Shown here one piece after another: positions 8,246 through 18,017 of a stretch of DNA of 64,000 nt. The position numbers and the translations under genes were made by a program. This DNA comes from Variovorax sp. 770b2. Lineage in GTDB: Bacteria > Pseudomonadota > Gammaproteobacteria > Burkholderiales > Burkholderiaceae_C. How positions within the stretch are numbered: the first letter of the stretch is position 1; the number at the start of each line of letters is the position of its first letter. The stretch spans positions 1,521,796-1,585,795 of the forward strand of contig NZ_FOXJ01000001.1 in NCBI RefSeq assembly GCF_900115685.1. The letters are read 5' to 3'. Below the pieces are notes generated by a model that searched no databases, was not told the DNA's origin, and worked only from the letters and a program-made list of their open reading frames with translations.

Positions 8246-9433
8246 TCACCACGCGTCCGCGCGCCCCTGCAGCGCGCGACGGGCGAGCAGGAAGGTCGCC
8301 GCATTCCAGCTCTGGCCGGCCATGCCCATCGGCACCAGCGTCCTGCCGTGGAACCACTCGGTGAAACGCCAGTCGTCCAGGGCATTCACCTTCGCAAGCC
8401 GTGCGAGTTCGGCCCAGGCGAGCGCATCCTGCCCGAGCCCGGCCAGCGCCATCACCCAGAAGCCGCCGACGAAGGGCCAGATGCCGCCGTTGTGGTACTG
8501 GTGCACGTCGTTCTGCTGGTGGCGCCCCATGTAGGGCCGCCAGAGTTCGTGCTGGCGCGACAGCGGATGCAGCACGACCCGCACCGGGTACGGGTCGCTG
8601 GCGCGCGCCGTGGCGATGGTGTCCACGATGCGGCTGGCCATCGCGGGGTCGGCCAGCCCGGCCTGCAGCGCGAGCACGTTGCCGAACACGTCGCCCTCGT
8701 CGCCGACGACCGCGAAGTTGACGAAGCTCAGGTACAGGCCCGGGTCGCGCCGCCCGCGCCGCGCGTAGTGCCGCAGCAGCCGCGCCCGGTGGTACTCGGG
8801 CAGGTCGCGCTGGAACGGGTTGAACATGTGGTTGAAGTGGTGCTGCGTTTCCTCGGCATGGTCGAGCGCAAAGCGGCGCTTGACGTCGTACCAGAGCGCG
8901 TTGCTGTACAGCACGTAGCCCGAGCGCGGCATGATGTCGGCCCAGTCGCTCGCCTCGTTCTGCTGCAGCAGCCGGAAGTGCTGGTGCTCCTGCGCGAGCA
9001 GCCAGCCGATCGCGCGGGCCACGCCGTCTTCCCAATGCGATGGGCCGACCTTGCCGTGGCGGCGCACGTGGTCCACCGCGATCAGCCACCACAGCGTGGC
9101 GTCGATGCAGCCCAGGTACCAGAAGTCCGCATCCTGGCCCTCGGGGTCGACGTACTTGGGAATCTGGCCATTGGCCGCCTGCTGCGCCGCGAGCGCATCG
9201 AGGCTGGCGACCGCGCCTTGCTCCAGCGCGGGCACGCCGCTGCCGCACATGGCCATCACGCAGATCGCGGCATCGCGCCCGAAGATGCGCGTGTAGCGGC
9301 GCGCCACGGCCGCCTCGGTGCGGCTGGCGGCCAGGATGCCGTGCGGTGTCAGGTTGCTTTCCAGGAGCGCGAGCGAGGCCTCTGAGCAGGCGTCGATCAG
9401 CGCGAGCGAATCGGAATCGGGCATCGTCGTCAT
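8246..9433 (-). CDS. (alpha/alpha)6-barrel glycoside hydrolase, glycogen-debranching/invertase-like
   Basis: 395-residue protein with the hallmarks of alpha/alpha-toroid glycosidases: RIFGRDAAICVMAM, WYLGCIDATLWWLI, QNEASDWADIMP and a late QYHNGGIWPFVGGFW plus FTEWFHG. These resemble amylo-alpha-1,6-glucosidase and GH100-type neutral invertase families. The acidic residues in RDAAI, EASDWAD and NGGIWP regions probably frame the active site. No signal peptide, so cytoplasmic. It is not in the large alpha-glucan operon 9 kb away but could feed it. Exact substrate cannot be assigned from sequence alone. Confidence 0.75.
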   Translation of the reverse strand: MTTMPDSDSLALIDACSEASLALLESNLTPHGILAASRTEAAVARRYTRIFGRDAAICVMAMCGSGVPALEQGAVASLDALAAQQAANGQIPKYVDPEGQDADFWYLGCIDATLWWLIAVDHVRRHGKVGPSHWEDGVARAIGWLLAQEHQHFRLLQQNEASDWADIMPRSGYVLYSNALWYDVKRRFALDHAEETQHHFNHMFNPFQRDLPEYHRARLLRHYARRGRRDPGLYLSFVNFAVVGDEGDVFGNVLALQAGLADPAMASRIVDTIATARASDPYPVRVVLHPLSRQHELWRPYMGRHQQNDVHQYHNGGIWPFVGGFWVMALAGLGQDALAWAELARLAKVNALDDWRFTEWFHGRTLVPMGMAGQSWNAATFLLARRALQGRADAW

Positions 9434-9460
9434 GGCGTGGATCGTATGAGATGCGGTGCG

Positions 9461-9477
9461 CGGGCGTCCGACGCCCG
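9461..9477. promoter_or_regulatory. 17-bp dyad between divergent genes
   Basis: CGGGCGTC-C-GACGCCCG is an exact inverted repeat with a single central base. It lies in the 128-bp divergent region between the glycoside hydrolase and the UvrA-like gene. The one-base loop argues for a protein-binding DNA dyad rather than an RNA hairpin. In very GC-rich DNA chance is possible. Confidence 0.35.
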
Positions 9478-9561
9478 GGGTGGCCCGGTTCTCACAGCCG
9501 GGACCCGTCGTAACCTGCAGGCTTCCGACGTGTGCACAGCAGAAGACAGAAAGAAGAAATC

Positions 9562-12198
9562 ATGGCGCGCAAACCTGCCAGCAAATCCACCGGCAAACCC
9601 ACCAGCACTCCCGCCCACGACATCGACCACTTCGTGCGCGTTCGCGGCGCACGCGAACACAACCTGCGCAACGTCGACGTCGACATCCCGCGCGACGCAC
9701 TGGTGGTGTTCAGCGGCATCTCCGGCTCGGGCAAGTCCTCGCTGGCCTTCGGCACGCTGTATGCCGAGGCGCAGCGGCGCTATTTCGAATCGGTCGCGCC
9801 GTATGCGCGCCGGCTGATCGACCAGGTGGGCGTGCCCGCGGTCGATGCCATCGACGGGCTGCCGCCCGCCGTGGCCCTGCAGCAGCAGCGCGGCACGCCG
9901 AGCACGCGCTCCTCGGTGGGCAGCGTCACCACGCTGTCCAGCCTGCTGCGCATGCTCTATTCGCGCGCCGGCGACTATCCGCCGCGCCAGCCGATGCTCT
10001 ATGCGGAAGATTTTTCGCCCAACACGCCGCAGGGCGCATGCCCGACATGCCACGGCCTGGGCCGCATCTTCGAGGTGACCGAGCGCTCGATGGTGCCGGA
10101 CGACACCCTCAGCATCCGCGAACGCGCCATCGCCTCCTGGCCGCCCGCATGGCACGGCCAGAACCTGCGCGACATCCTCGTCACCATGGGCATCGACGTC
10201 GACAGGCCCTGGCGCGACTTGCCGAAGAAAACGCGCGACTGGATCCTCTTCACCGAAGAGCAGCCCACGGTGCCCGTGTACGCCGGCTTCACGCCCGCCG
10301 AGACGCGCGCAGCGGTGCGCAGCAAGACGGAGCCGAGCTACCAGGGCACCTTCATGGGCGCGCGCAAGTACGTGCTGCACACCTTCGCGACCACGCAGAG
10401 CGCGCTCATGAAGAACCGCGTCGCGCGCTTCATGGTGGGCGGCGACTGCCCGGCCTGCAAGGGCAAGCGGCTCAAGCCCGAGGCTTTGTCGGTGCGCTTC
10501 GCGGGGCACGACATCGGCGAGATCGCGCGCATGCCACTGGGGCAGTTCGCGCAGGTGTTGCGGCCGGTGGCGGCGGGCGAGGCGCCGGCGTCGTCCAGCC
10601 TCGGGACGAGCCGCAGCGCCTTGCGCGAAAAAGGGGGCGCGCATGCGGCGGCGCCCGACGTGCGCCGCACGCCCAATCAATCGGCGGAAAAGCGCATCGC
10701 CGCGCAGCGCATTGCGCACGACCTGCTGGAGCGCGTCACGGTGCTGACCGAGCTGGGCCTGGGCTATCTCTCGCTGGACCGCAGCACACCCACGCTGTCG
10801 CCGGGCGAATTGCAGCGCCTGCGGCTCGCCACGCAGATCCGCTCGAACCTGTTCGGCGTGGTCTACGTGCTCGACGAGCCCTCGGCCGGGCTGCATCCCG
10901 CGGACGGCGAAGCGCTGGTCGTGGCGCTCGACACGCTCAAGCGCTCGGGCAATTCGCTGTTCGTGGTGGAGCACGACCTGGACCTGATGCGGCGTGCCGA
11001 CTGGCTGGTGGACGTGGGCCCCGATGCCGGCGAGAAGGGCGGCCTCGTTCTCTACAGCGGCCCGCCCGAGGGACTGCGCCATGTGAAGGCGTCGCACACC
11101 GCGCGGTACCTGTTTGCGCCGCACGCGGCATCTTCGCGGCCGGTGCGGGGGATGGCCGAATGGCTGAAGCTGGAAGGCGTCACGCGCAACAACCTGCAGG
11201 CCCTCTCGGTGGCGTTTCCGCTCGGGGTGATGACGGCGGTGACCGGCGTTTCCGGCTCGGGCAAATCCAGCCTGGTGAGCCAGGCGCTGGTCGAGCTGGT
11301 GGCCGCGCACCTGGGCCACGAGGCGCCGCCGCCCGACGACGAACCCGATGCCGAGCCCAGCCTCGCGGGCCGCACCGGCGGCCACATCGCCGGCGGCATG
11401 GACCGCATCCGCCGGCTGGTGCGCGTGGACCAGAAGCCCATCGGCCGCACACCGCGCTCCAACCTGGCCACGTACACGGGCCTCTTCGACCACGTGCGCA
11501 AGCGCTTCGCCGACACCAAGGCCGCCCGCGCGCGCCGCTTCGATGCCGGCCGGTTCTCGTTCAACGTGGCGAAAGGCCGGTGCCCGACCTGCGAGGGCGA
11601 AGGCTTCGTGAGCGTCGAGCTGCTCTTCATGCCCAGCGTGTATGCGCCGTGCCCCACCTGCCACGGATCGCGCTTCAACGAGCAGACGCTGAAGGTGACG
11701 CTGCGCGAGCGCACCATCGCCGATGTGCTGGCCATGACGGTGGAAGAGGCGCATACCTTCTTCGCGGACGACGGCGCCATCGAACGGCCGTTGCGGCTGC
11801 TCGCGGCCATCGGCCTGGGTTACCTGCGGCTGGGCCAGCCGGCCACCGAGCTGTCGGGCGGGGAGGCGCAGCGCATCAAGCTGGCGACGGAGCTGCAGCG
11901 CTCGCAGCGCGGCGATGCGCTCTATGTGCTGGACGAGCCGACCACGGGCCTGCATCCATCCGACGTGGACAAGCTCATGACGCAGCTGGGCGGCCTGGTC
12001 GATGCCGGCAACACCGTCATCGTCGTCGAGCACGAGATGCGGCTGGTCTCCGCCTGCGACTGGGTGATCGACATGGGACCGGGCGCGGGCGAGGAGGGCG
12101 GGCGCATCGTGGCGAGCGGCACGCCGCAGGACGTGGCGAACGCCGCGGGGAGCCGCACGGCGCCTTACCTGGCGCGCTGGACATCGCCGGGCAAGTGA
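9562..12198 (+). CDS. uvrA: UvrA-like ABC ATPase (short paralogue type)
   Basis: 878 residues, shorter than canonical UvrA (~940). There are two ABC modules. The first has Walker [14 protein letters not shown], signature [12 protein letters not shown] and DEPSAGLHP. The second has [13 protein letters not shown], signature [12 protein letters not shown] and DEPTTGLHP. Zinc-finger CxxC pairs are visible at [23 protein letters not shown] and CPTCHG. The UvrB-binding region between Walker A and the first zinc finger is short, as in UvrA2/DrrC-like proteins linked to DNA-damage or drug tolerance rather than core excision repair. An in-frame low-complexity stretch near residues 338-375 is unusual. 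The start at MARKPAS follows an AAGAAGAAAT purine-rich site. Confidence 0.88.
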   Translation: MARKPASKSTGKPTSTPAHDIDHFVRVRGAREHNLRNVDVDIPRDALVVFSGISGSGKSSLAFGTLYAEAQRRYFESVAPYARRLIDQVGVPAVDAIDGLPPAVALQQQRGTPSTRSSVGSVTTLSSLLRMLYSRAGDYPPRQPMLYAEDFSPNTPQGACPTCHGLGRIFEVTERSMVPDDTLSIRERAIASWPPAWHGQNLRDILVTMGIDVDRPWRDLPKKTRDWILFTEEQPTVPVYAGFTPAETRAAVRSKTEPSYQGTFMGARKYVLHTFATTQSALMKNRVARFMVGGDCPACKGKRLKPEALSVRFAGHDIGEIARMPLGQFAQVLRPVAAGEAPASSSLGTSRSALREKGGAHAAAPDVRRTPNQSAEKRIAAQRIAHDLLERVTVLTELGLGYLSLDRSTPTLSPGELQRLRLATQIRSNLFGVVYVLDEPSAGLHPADGEALVVALDTLKRSGNSLFVVEHDLDLMRRADWLVDVGPDAGEKGGLVLYSGPPEGLRHVKASHTARYLFAPHAASSRPVRGMAEWLKLEGVTRNNLQALSVAFPLGVMTAVTGVSGSGKSSLVSQALVELVAAHLGHEAPPPDDEPDAEPSLAGRTGGHIAGGMDRIRRLVRVDQKPIGRTPRSNLATYTGLFDHVRKRFADTKAARARRFDAGRFSFNVAKGRCPTCEGEGFVSVELLFMPSVYAPCPTCHGSRFNEQTLKVTLRERTIADVLAMTVEEAHTFFADDGAIERPLRLLAAIGLGYLRLGQPATELSGGEAQRIKLATELQRSQRGDALYVLDEPTTGLHPSDVDKLMTQLGGLVDAGNTVIVVEHEMRLVSACDWVIDMGPGAGEEGGRIVASGTPQDVANAAGSRTAPYLARWTSPGK

Positions 12199-12319
12199 TC
12201 CGCGCAAGGCCCGACTGCGCCTACAAGCAGCCGCGCCGAAGCCCCACGGCCGGGTCTGCCGTGACCTCCAGGATGAAGTCTGTTCGTTCAACTTCAACCT
12301 CATTTCCAAAGGAGCCACC

Positions 12320-13300
12320 ATGGCAAAAGACCGCTCATCCCTTCATCCTGACGATCTCAACCGCGATCCCATTTCGGGCGCACCCGGCGCCCATCCCGTC
12401 GGCACCGGCGTCGGCGCCACGGGTGGCGCCGTGGCGGGTGCCGCAGTCGGCGCGGCCGGGGGGCCGGTGGGCGCGGCGGCCGGCCTCGTCGTCGGTGCGG
12501 TGGTCGGCGGGCTCGGCGGCAAGGCCGTGGCCGAGCGCGTGAACCCGACCGCCGAGCGCTCGTATTGGGAAAACGCCTACGACCGCGAGCCTTACTACGA
12601 GACCGGCCGCAGCTACGACGACTACGGCCCGGCCTACGAGCTGGGCTGGTCCAGCCGCAACGCGGCGGTCGACGAATTCGCCTCGGTCGAGCCTTCGCTC
12701 GCACGCGAATGGGAGGCGCGCCGCGGCGCCTCGTCGCTCGATTGGGAGCGCGCCCGTCCGGCCTCGCACGCCGCATGGGAGCGTGCCGACCGCCTCTACT
12801 TCCGCGAGGAGGACATGGCGATCCCCGGCGGCGATCCGCTCTCGAACGACGACGTGGTCGACGTGCTGAACGACCTGCTGGAAAACACCCGCGACGGCGA
12901 GTACGGCTTTCGCACCTGCGCGGAAGAGGTCGAGACCGGGCGCCTGAAGGAAGTCTTCGCGTCGCGCGCGGCGCAGTGCCAGGCGTCGGCCAGCCAGCTG
13001 GTGGAACTCGTCATCACCTTCGGCGGCAAGCCTGCGGACGGCGGCACGGCCACCGGTGCGATGCACCGCGGCTGGGTCCATGTGAAGGGCGCGCTGGGTG
13101 CGAACAGCGAGCTGTCCATCCTGGAAGAGTGCGAGCGCGGCGAAGACGCAGCCGTGGCGCGCTATCGCAAGGCCCTGAAGCAGGCGCTGCCCGCGGGCGT
13201 GCGCCAGATCCTTCAGACGCAGGCGCAGGGCGCGCAACGCAACCACGACCAGATACGCGACTTGCGCAACGCCGCACGCGCCGCCAAGGCGCGCAGCTGA
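12320..13300 (+). CDS. PA2169-type (DUF2383) four-helix-bundle stress protein
   Basis: 326 residues. The N-terminal third has a glycine-zipper hydrophobic segment (about residues 31-75, repeated GAAVGAAGGPVGAAAG-type pattern) followed by a Tyr/Glu-rich linker. The C-terminal domain starts LSNDDVVDVLNDLLENTRDGEYGF and matches ferritin-like PA2169/DUF2383 proteins, with conserved acidic residues in the helices. A strong AAAGGAGCCACC ribosome site precedes the ATG. Such proteins are often induced in stress or stationary phase; the precise role is not known. A strong terminator follows 20-55 bp downstream. Confidence 0.82.
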   Translation: MAKDRSSLHPDDLNRDPISGAPGAHPVGTGVGATGGAVAGAAVGAAGGPVGAAAGLVVGAVVGGLGGKAVAERVNPTAERSYWENAYDREPYYETGRSYDDYGPAYELGWSSRNAAVDEFASVEPSLAREWEARRGASSLDWERARPASHAAWERADRLYFREEDMAIPGGDPLSNDDVVDVLNDLLENTRDGEYGFRTCAEEVETGRLKEVFASRAAQCQASASQLVELVITFGGKPADGGTATGAMHRGWVHVKGALGANSELSILEECERGEDAAVARYRKALKQALPAGVRQILQTQAQGAQRNHDQIRDLRNAARAAKARS

Positions 13301-13321
13301 CGCGCTGACGCGTGAATCCAA

Positions 13322-13356
13322 AGAAAAAAAAATGCGGCCTTCGGGCCGCTTTTTTT
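13322..13356. terminator. Bidirectional rho-independent terminator
   Basis: An A-tract, then GCGGCC-TTCG-GGCCGC (13334-13349), then seven T residues. The perfect 6-bp GC stem with a UUCG tetraloop, flanked by A and T runs, can work in both directions. It sits exactly between the convergent DUF2383 and cls genes. Confidence 0.92.
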
Positions 13357-13360
13357 CGTC

Positions 13361-14641
13361 TCAGAGCTGAACCGAGAGCACCGACGCCAGGTGCTCCATC
13401 GCCTTCTCGTGCAGAGGGCGGTTCTTCCACGCTTGGAGCGTGACCCGTTTCGACTCCTTCAGGTCCGCCTCGAACTGTTCGGTTTCCACGGCGGCGAAAG
13501 CCTCGTCGTAGATGTTGAGGTTGGCCTCGTCGTTCAGTCGGAACGAGCGGTTGTCGAAGTTGGTCGAGCCGACCGACACCAAGAGCCCGTCGACCATGAA
13601 GACCTTGCAATGGAACATCGTCGGCTGGTATTCGCTGATCTCGGCGCCGGCCTCCAGCAGCGGGCCCCAGCCGGCGCGCGAGGCACGCCGCACGGTCTGC
13701 GAATCGATGATCGGTCCCGGCGCGATGATCCGCAGGCGCACGCCGCGCTGCATGGCCGCGACCAGCGCGCCCACGGTCAGGTCGTCGGGCACGAAGTAGG
13801 CGCTGGAGAGGTCGATGGTCCTGGTGGCCGCGGCAATCGACAGCAGGTACATCAGGTGCATGCTCTCGCTGCCGCCCGAAGGCGAGCTGCTGAACACCTG
13901 GGCGCGGCCTTCGCCCACGGCGGCGAGCGGCGGAAAGTAGCGCTCGCCGTGCAGCACGTCGCCCGACACCTTGATCCAGTTGTCCATGAACACCGCCTGC
14001 ATCTGCGCCACCACCGGACCTTCGACCTTGTAGTGCGAGTCGCGCCAGTGGTCCGCGTCCTGTGCGCGGCCGGTCCATTCGGGCGCGATGCCCACGCCGC
14101 CGGTGAACCCGACGCGCCCGTCCACCACCAGGAGCTTGCGGTGGGTGCGGTTGTTCATGCGGGCGATGTCGTACCAGGTCGGCTTGTGGAAGCGGCGGAT
14201 CTGCACGCCCGCGGATTCCATCTCCTTGATGAAATCGTCGTCCACCTTGGCGCTGCCGACCCAGTCGAGCAGCACGTGCACCGGCACGCCGGCCCGCGCG
14301 CGCTCGGACAGCGCATCGGCAAAGGCGCGGCCGATGTCGCCCGACCAGTAGATGTAGGTCTCGAAGGTGATGCTTTGCTTGGCCGCGCGGATGGCCTGGA
14401 GCATCGGCGGGAAGATGCGCTCGCCGTTGTAGAGCGCCTCGAAGCGGTTGCCGCCGGTGATGGGCGGGCCGAGCAGCACGCCCAGGGCGCGCTGGTACTG
14501 CGCGTCGTGCAGCGCGTACTCGCGGTGGATCTGTTCGTCGAGTTTTTTCTCGCTGCCGCCCAGGTTGACCGCCAGCAGCGTCGCGGCGACCGTCAGGACG
14601 AAAGTCCAGAAGACCGCCTTGAGCGTCTTGCGGTGCCTCAC
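13361..14641 (-). CDS. cls: Phospholipase D / cardiolipin synthase-like protein
   Basis: 426 residues with one N-terminal membrane helix (about 8-27) and two PLD domains. Each has a complete HKD motif: THRKLLVVD (H167, K169, D174) and FHCKVFMVD (H344, K346, D351), followed by GSTNFDNRSF. This is the bacterial cardiolipin synthase architecture (ClsB-like length), forming cardiolipin from phosphatidylglycerol or phosphatidylethanolamine at the inner membrane. It lies 22 bp downstream of a NarL-type response regulator on the same strand and is probably co-transcribed with it. Confidence 0.88.
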   Translation of the reverse strand: MRHRKTLKAVFWTFVLTVAATLLAVNLGGSEKKLDEQIHREYALHDAQYQRALGVLLGPPITGGNRFEALYNGERIFPPMLQAIRAAKQSITFETYIYWSGDIGRAFADALSERARAGVPVHVLLDWVGSAKVDDDFIKEMESAGVQIRRFHKPTWYDIARMNNRTHRKLLVVDGRVGFTGGVGIAPEWTGRAQDADHWRDSHYKVEGPVVAQMQAVFMDNWIKVSGDVLHGERYFPPLAAVGEGRAQVFSSSPSGGSESMHLMYLLSIAAATRTIDLSSAYFVPDDLTVGALVAAMQRGVRLRIIAPGPIIDSQTVRRASRAGWGPLLEAGAEISEYQPTMFHCKVFMVDGLLVSVGSTNFDNRSFRLNDEANLNIYDEAFAAVETEQFEADLKESKRVTLQAWKNRPLHEKAMEHLASVLSVQL

Positions 14642-14663
14642 GTCGAATACAGGCGCCGCGCGC

Positions 14664-15296
14664 TCAATCGATCAGCTGCGTCTTGACGGCGTAGTAGGTG
14701 AGGTCGCTGTTCGTGGAGAGGTTCATCTTCTCCATGAGCCGCGTGCGGTAGGTGCTGATGGTCTTCACCGAGAGCGACAGCGCCTCGCCGATGCTGCCCA
14801 CCGATTCGCCCTTGGCCAGCTTCAGGAACACCTGGAACTCGCGCTCCGACAGGTGCTTGTGCGGCGGCTCACTGTCCTTGCGCTCCAGCTGGCCCGCGAG
14901 CAGCTCGGCCACCGAGGCCGAGATGTAGCGGCGCCCGAGCGCCACGGTGCGGATGGCGTTGGCGATTTCTTCCGGCGCGCATTCCTTGTTGAGATAGCCC
15001 GAGGCGCCCTGGCGGATCAGGTTGACCGCGTAGTGCTCCTCCGGATAGCCGCTCAGGATGAGCACGCCCAGTTGCGGCGCCTTGGCGCGCACCATGGCCA
15101 GCGCATCGATGCCGCTTTGACCGGGCATGGACAGGTCCATCACCAGCACGTCCATTTCGGTGGTGCGGACCATGTCGATGGCTTCGCGGCCGGTGCCGGC
15201 CTCGCCGACCACCCGGAAATCCACGAAGGTGGAGAAGAAAGCCTTGAGGCCTGAACGAACGACCGCGTGGTCGTCGACGATGCCGATCTTGATCAT
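14664..15296 (-). CDS. NarL/FixJ-family two-component response regulator
   Basis: 210 residues beginning MIKIGIVDDHAVVRSGLKAF. The receiver domain has the acidic pocket (D8, D9), phospho-acceptor D54 in VLVMDLSMPG, and a late SGYPEEHY and KECAPEEI Lys. The LuxR-type helix-turn-helix covers about residues 145-205 (LSEREFQVFLKLAKGESV...SVKTISTYRTRLMEKM). No sensor kinase is adjacent. It precedes the cardiolipin-synthase-like gene by 22 bp. Longer upstream in-frame starts exist but the receiver domain begins at this ATG. Confidence 0.9.
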   Translation of the reverse strand: MIKIGIVDDHAVVRSGLKAFFSTFVDFRVVGEAGTGREAIDMVRTTEMDVLVMDLSMPGQSGIDALAMVRAKAPQLGVLILSGYPEEHYAVNLIRQGASGYLNKECAPEEIANAIRTVALGRRYISASVAELLAGQLERKDSEPPHKHLSEREFQVFLKLAKGESVGSIGEALSLSVKTISTYRTRLMEKMNLSTNSDLTYYAVKTQLID

Positions 15297-15566
15297 GAGG
15301 GGCGCTCCTTTCCGCGTGGATGAATGCATGGCGGCCGCACAGGTTGCGGCGAGAGGAACAATGCCACAGCGGCGCGGCATTCCACGCCCGCGCATGCAGG
15401 TCGCGCTCTTGTCCTGCATGGCAACGCCGCGCTGTCCGCCATGAAGACGCGGCCTTGCGCCGATCCGTGGCGCTGCGCCTACAGCGCATGCCCCGCCGCG
15501 CCGACATGGCGCCGCCGGATGCTGCAAAAACATGAAGCGTCTTCTCTTTCCCGAAGGACCCGAACC

Positions 15567-15854
15567 ATGGCATCCCGCATCCCCCCCTCCAGCATCACCC
15601 CCTCCGGCAACGACCCCATCGGCCCCCACGACGACAACCCGCCTTCGCGCGGAAAGCTCGAGCGCGGCGGCACGCCCGACAGCGCGCCGCTGAATTTCGA
15701 CGACGACGAGATCTATTCGGGCCGCGGCAAGAAGCGCGACGGCGGCACCACGCAGGCCGCGGGCGGCGACAGCGGCAAGCTCGGCCCGCCCGCCGAACAG
15801 CTCTCGGACACCAACGCGCCGAGCGATCCCTCGAACCGGAAGGGCAGCGCATGA
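15567..15854 (+). CDS. Small hydrophilic protein of unknown function
   Basis: 95 residues, very rich in Gly, Pro, Asp and Ser, without hydrophobic segments or signal peptide; it contains LNFDDDEIYSGRGKKRDGG in the middle. The start is preceded by a GAAGGAC ribosome site. Its composition suggests an intrinsically disordered protein. I do not recognise the family. It lies 49 bp upstream of the DNA ligase gene on the same strand. The 270 bp before it holds nothing I can name. Confidence 0.6.
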   Translation: MASRIPPSSITPSGNDPIGPHDDNPPSRGKLERGGTPDSAPLNFDDDEIYSGRGKKRDGGTTQAAGGDSGKLGPPAEQLSDTNAPSDPSNRKGSA

Positions 15855-15903
15855 CGCGCAAGCGTGCGACCGGCAGGCCAACCCGACCGCTCGCGCCCTG
15901 ACC

Positions 15904-17001
15904 ATGCAGACGAGCGGCCCGATCGAACCCATGCTCGCGAAGATCGCCGAGGACGTACCGCCCGAAGGCGAATTTCTCTACGAGCCCAAGTGGGACGGCT
16001 TTCGCGCCGTGGTGTTTCACGACGCGTCCGGCGTGCGCATCCAGAGCCGCGACCTCAAGCCGCTGGACCGCTATTTCCCCGAACTGCACGGGGCGCTGCG
16101 CGAAGGCTTGCCGGCGCGCTGCGTGCTGGACGGCGAGATCGTCATCGCCGGTGCGGCCGGGCTCGATTTCGATGCCTTGCTGCAGCGCGTGCACCCCGCG
16201 TCTTCGCGGGTGCAGCGCCTCGCGCGCGAGACGCCGGCGTCGTTCGTGGCCTTCGATCTGCTGGCACTGGAGGGGCGCGACCTGCAGCGCCGCAGCCAGA
16301 GCGAGCGCCGGATGCTGCTGGACGCGTTCATGGCCGACGTCGGGCCACCGATCCACCTCACGCCGATGACCGAAAGCCGCGCGGTGGCCCTGCAATGGCT
16401 GGACCGTTTCGAGGGCGCCGGCCTGGACGGCGTGATCGCCAAGCGGGCCGAGGGGGCCTACCTGCCCGGCCAGCGCGCCATGTTCAAGGTGAAGCACGTG
16501 CGCACGGCCGATTGCGTACTGGCCGGGCTGCGGTGGCACAAGTCGGGTGACGACGCGGTGGGCTCACTGCTGCTCGGCCTCTGGGACACGCAGGGCGTGC
16601 TGCAGCACGTGGGCGCGACTTCGTCGTTCGACATGGCAACGCGCCGCGCACTGGCGCGCGAACTCGCGCCGCTCATGCGCAATGCCGGCCGCGGCCACCC
16701 CTGGATCGGCGCCGACGATGCGGCCACCGCCGCGCTGCAGGCCCGCCAGCGCGCGCCCGGCGCGCGCACCCGATGGAATTCGGGCAAGGATCTGTCGTGG
16801 GTGCCGCTGCGTCCCGAGCGCGTCTGCGAAGTGCGCTACGACCATCTGCAGGGCGATCGCTTTCGCCACGGCGCCATCTTCGTGCGCTGGCGGCCCGACA
16901 AGCCGCCCACCGCGTGCACCTACGCGCAGTGCGAGGTCACGCCGCCCTACGAACTCGCGCGGGTCTTCGTGGCCGAGCGCGAACGCCCGGCTGCCAGATG
17001 A
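15904..17001 (+). CDS. ATP-dependent DNA ligase (LigC-like)
   Basis: 365 residues. The nucleotidyltransferase domain carries the adenylation motif EPKWDGFRA with catalytic Lys29, motif III SFVAFDLLAL, motif IV LDGVIAKR and motif V MFKVKHVRTADCVL. A C-terminal OB domain follows (SLLLGLWD ... VCEVRYDHLQGDRFRH). It lacks the primase and nuclease domains of LigD, so it is a stand-alone LigC-type ligase, which in other bacteria serves alternative repair or end-joining. No ku gene is visible in the window. Confidence 0.9.
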   Translation: MQTSGPIEPMLAKIAEDVPPEGEFLYEPKWDGFRAVVFHDASGVRIQSRDLKPLDRYFPELHGALREGLPARCVLDGEIVIAGAAGLDFDALLQRVHPASSRVQRLARETPASFVAFDLLALEGRDLQRRSQSERRMLLDAFMADVGPPIHLTPMTESRAVALQWLDRFEGAGLDGVIAKRAEGAYLPGQRAMFKVKHVRTADCVLAGLRWHKSGDDAVGSLLLGLWDTQGVLQHVGATSSFDMATRRALARELAPLMRNAGRGHPWIGADDAATAALQARQRAPGARTRWNSGKDLSWVPLRPERVCEVRYDHLQGDRFRHGAIFVRWRPDKPPTACTYAQCEVTPPYELARVFVAERERPAAR

Positions 17002-17014
17002 CGCACCGCGCCGC

Positions 17015-17245
17015 TCAACTCACGCCGAGAACGATCGCGCCCGATTCGATGAACCGGTCGAACTCGATCTTCGGAATGGCGGCGGTCAGCGGCTGGCCGT
17101 CTTCGGTCCAGGTCAGCACGGCGCTGTCGCCTTCCACGATGATCTGGCACTCGCCTTCGCGAATCTCCAGCAGCGGGCCGTCACCGGCGCGGAACTCGAC
17201 GGGCGCGACGATGCGCGCACTGATCTGTGTGGGGTTGGATGACAT
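17015..17245 (-). CDS. Small conserved-looking protein of unknown function
   Basis: 76 residues from the ATG at 17245; another in-frame ATG at 17263 would add six residues. The protein appears to be a small beta-rich domain (ARIVAPVEFRAGDGPLLEI, then ECQIIVEGDSAVLTWTEDG). No signal peptide or known motif. It is convergent with the DNA ligase, 13 bp away. Codon use matches the neighbours, which supports a real gene; function unknown. Confidence 0.6.
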   Translation of the reverse strand: MSSNPTQISARIVAPVEFRAGDGPLLEIREGECQIIVEGDSAVLTWTEDGQPLTAAIPKIEFDRFIESGAIVLGVS

Positions 17246-17479
17246 GGCGCCGATGTTTGCCATGGCCCGATGGCTTGTGCGTGGGACGGCACCGCGTGAG
17301 AGGCGAGGGCAATGACCTCAAAGATGCAGCCGCGCCCTGCGCAACGGACGCTCCGGCCGACTGTAGGACGATTCCTGCACGAACATGCGCCGAATTCCAT
17401 CGCACGCCGGGGTCGTGCGCGCCTTCAATCCTTGCCGCGAAGCACCCCCCACGCACCCCCAATACAAGGAGACACGGCC

Positions 17480-17797
17480 ATGAATTTCGAGGGCATCTAT
17501 TGTTTCGACACCGCCTCGGTGCGCCTTGCCGTTTATCCCGACGGGCCCGAGGGCGCACGGGTCGTGGCGCAGATTTCTGAAGACACCCTGCACGACGGAT
17601 TCGGCACACGCGAAGTCGGACACCGCCTGCTGGATGTCTGCAGGAACAACTTCCAAGCGATCGAGCCCCTGGTCGTCGCTCGCTACCGGGCCGATCCGCG
17701 GCAGCCCGTGGTCACGCTCACGTTCATCGACTTTGCGGGGCAGCGGGGCGCGTCGGCGTCCGCGGCAACGCGCACGGACGACGCGGTCGCTGCCTGA
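17480..17797 (+). CDS. DUF1488-like small protein
   Basis: 105 residues starting MNFEGIYCFDTASVRLAVYP. The middle (LLDVCRNNFQAIEPLVVARY) and the strand VVTLTFIDF resemble DUF1488 proteins, whose function is unknown. It is preceded by AAGGAGACACGGCC, a good ribosome site. The family call is from general resemblance only. The following 220 bp up to glgB holds a 9-bp tandem duplication but no gene. Confidence 0.6.
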   Translation: MNFEGIYCFDTASVRLAVYPDGPEGARVVAQISEDTLHDGFGTREVGHRLLDVCRNNFQAIEPLVVARYRADPRQPVVTLTFIDFAGQRGASASAATRTDDAVAA

Positions 17798-18017
17798 ATG
17801 AAAGTCGCGCGAGGTTCTTGAGGTTTTCCGGGAGACCGTTCCATCCCGGCCCCTGCGCCGTGCGATACGGGCGATACGGGCACCTCTCCGACACGGCGAG
17901 GAGACACACACCGTAGCTGCCGCGCCCCGCGGTCTTGCAGATTGGTGGCAGCCATGCGGAGGCCAGCGTCGTTCCTTGAACAACCGTTCCGCGGGCCATT
18001 CAATCCAAGGAACGCCG

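Noticed and set aside
9430..12321. Long minus-strand frame opposite the UvrA-like gene
   Set aside because: Antisense shadow with low-complexity Arg/Ala/His composition and no start signal.
15297..15566. Open frames between the response regulator and the small hydrophilic protein
   Set aside because: Short, without ribosome sites, and rich in Cys/His/Arg as expected of random GC-rich frames.
17862..17879. GCGATACGG tandem pair upstream of glgB as an operator
   Set aside because: Only a two-copy 9-bp duplication, no dyad symmetry and no promoter elements nearby.
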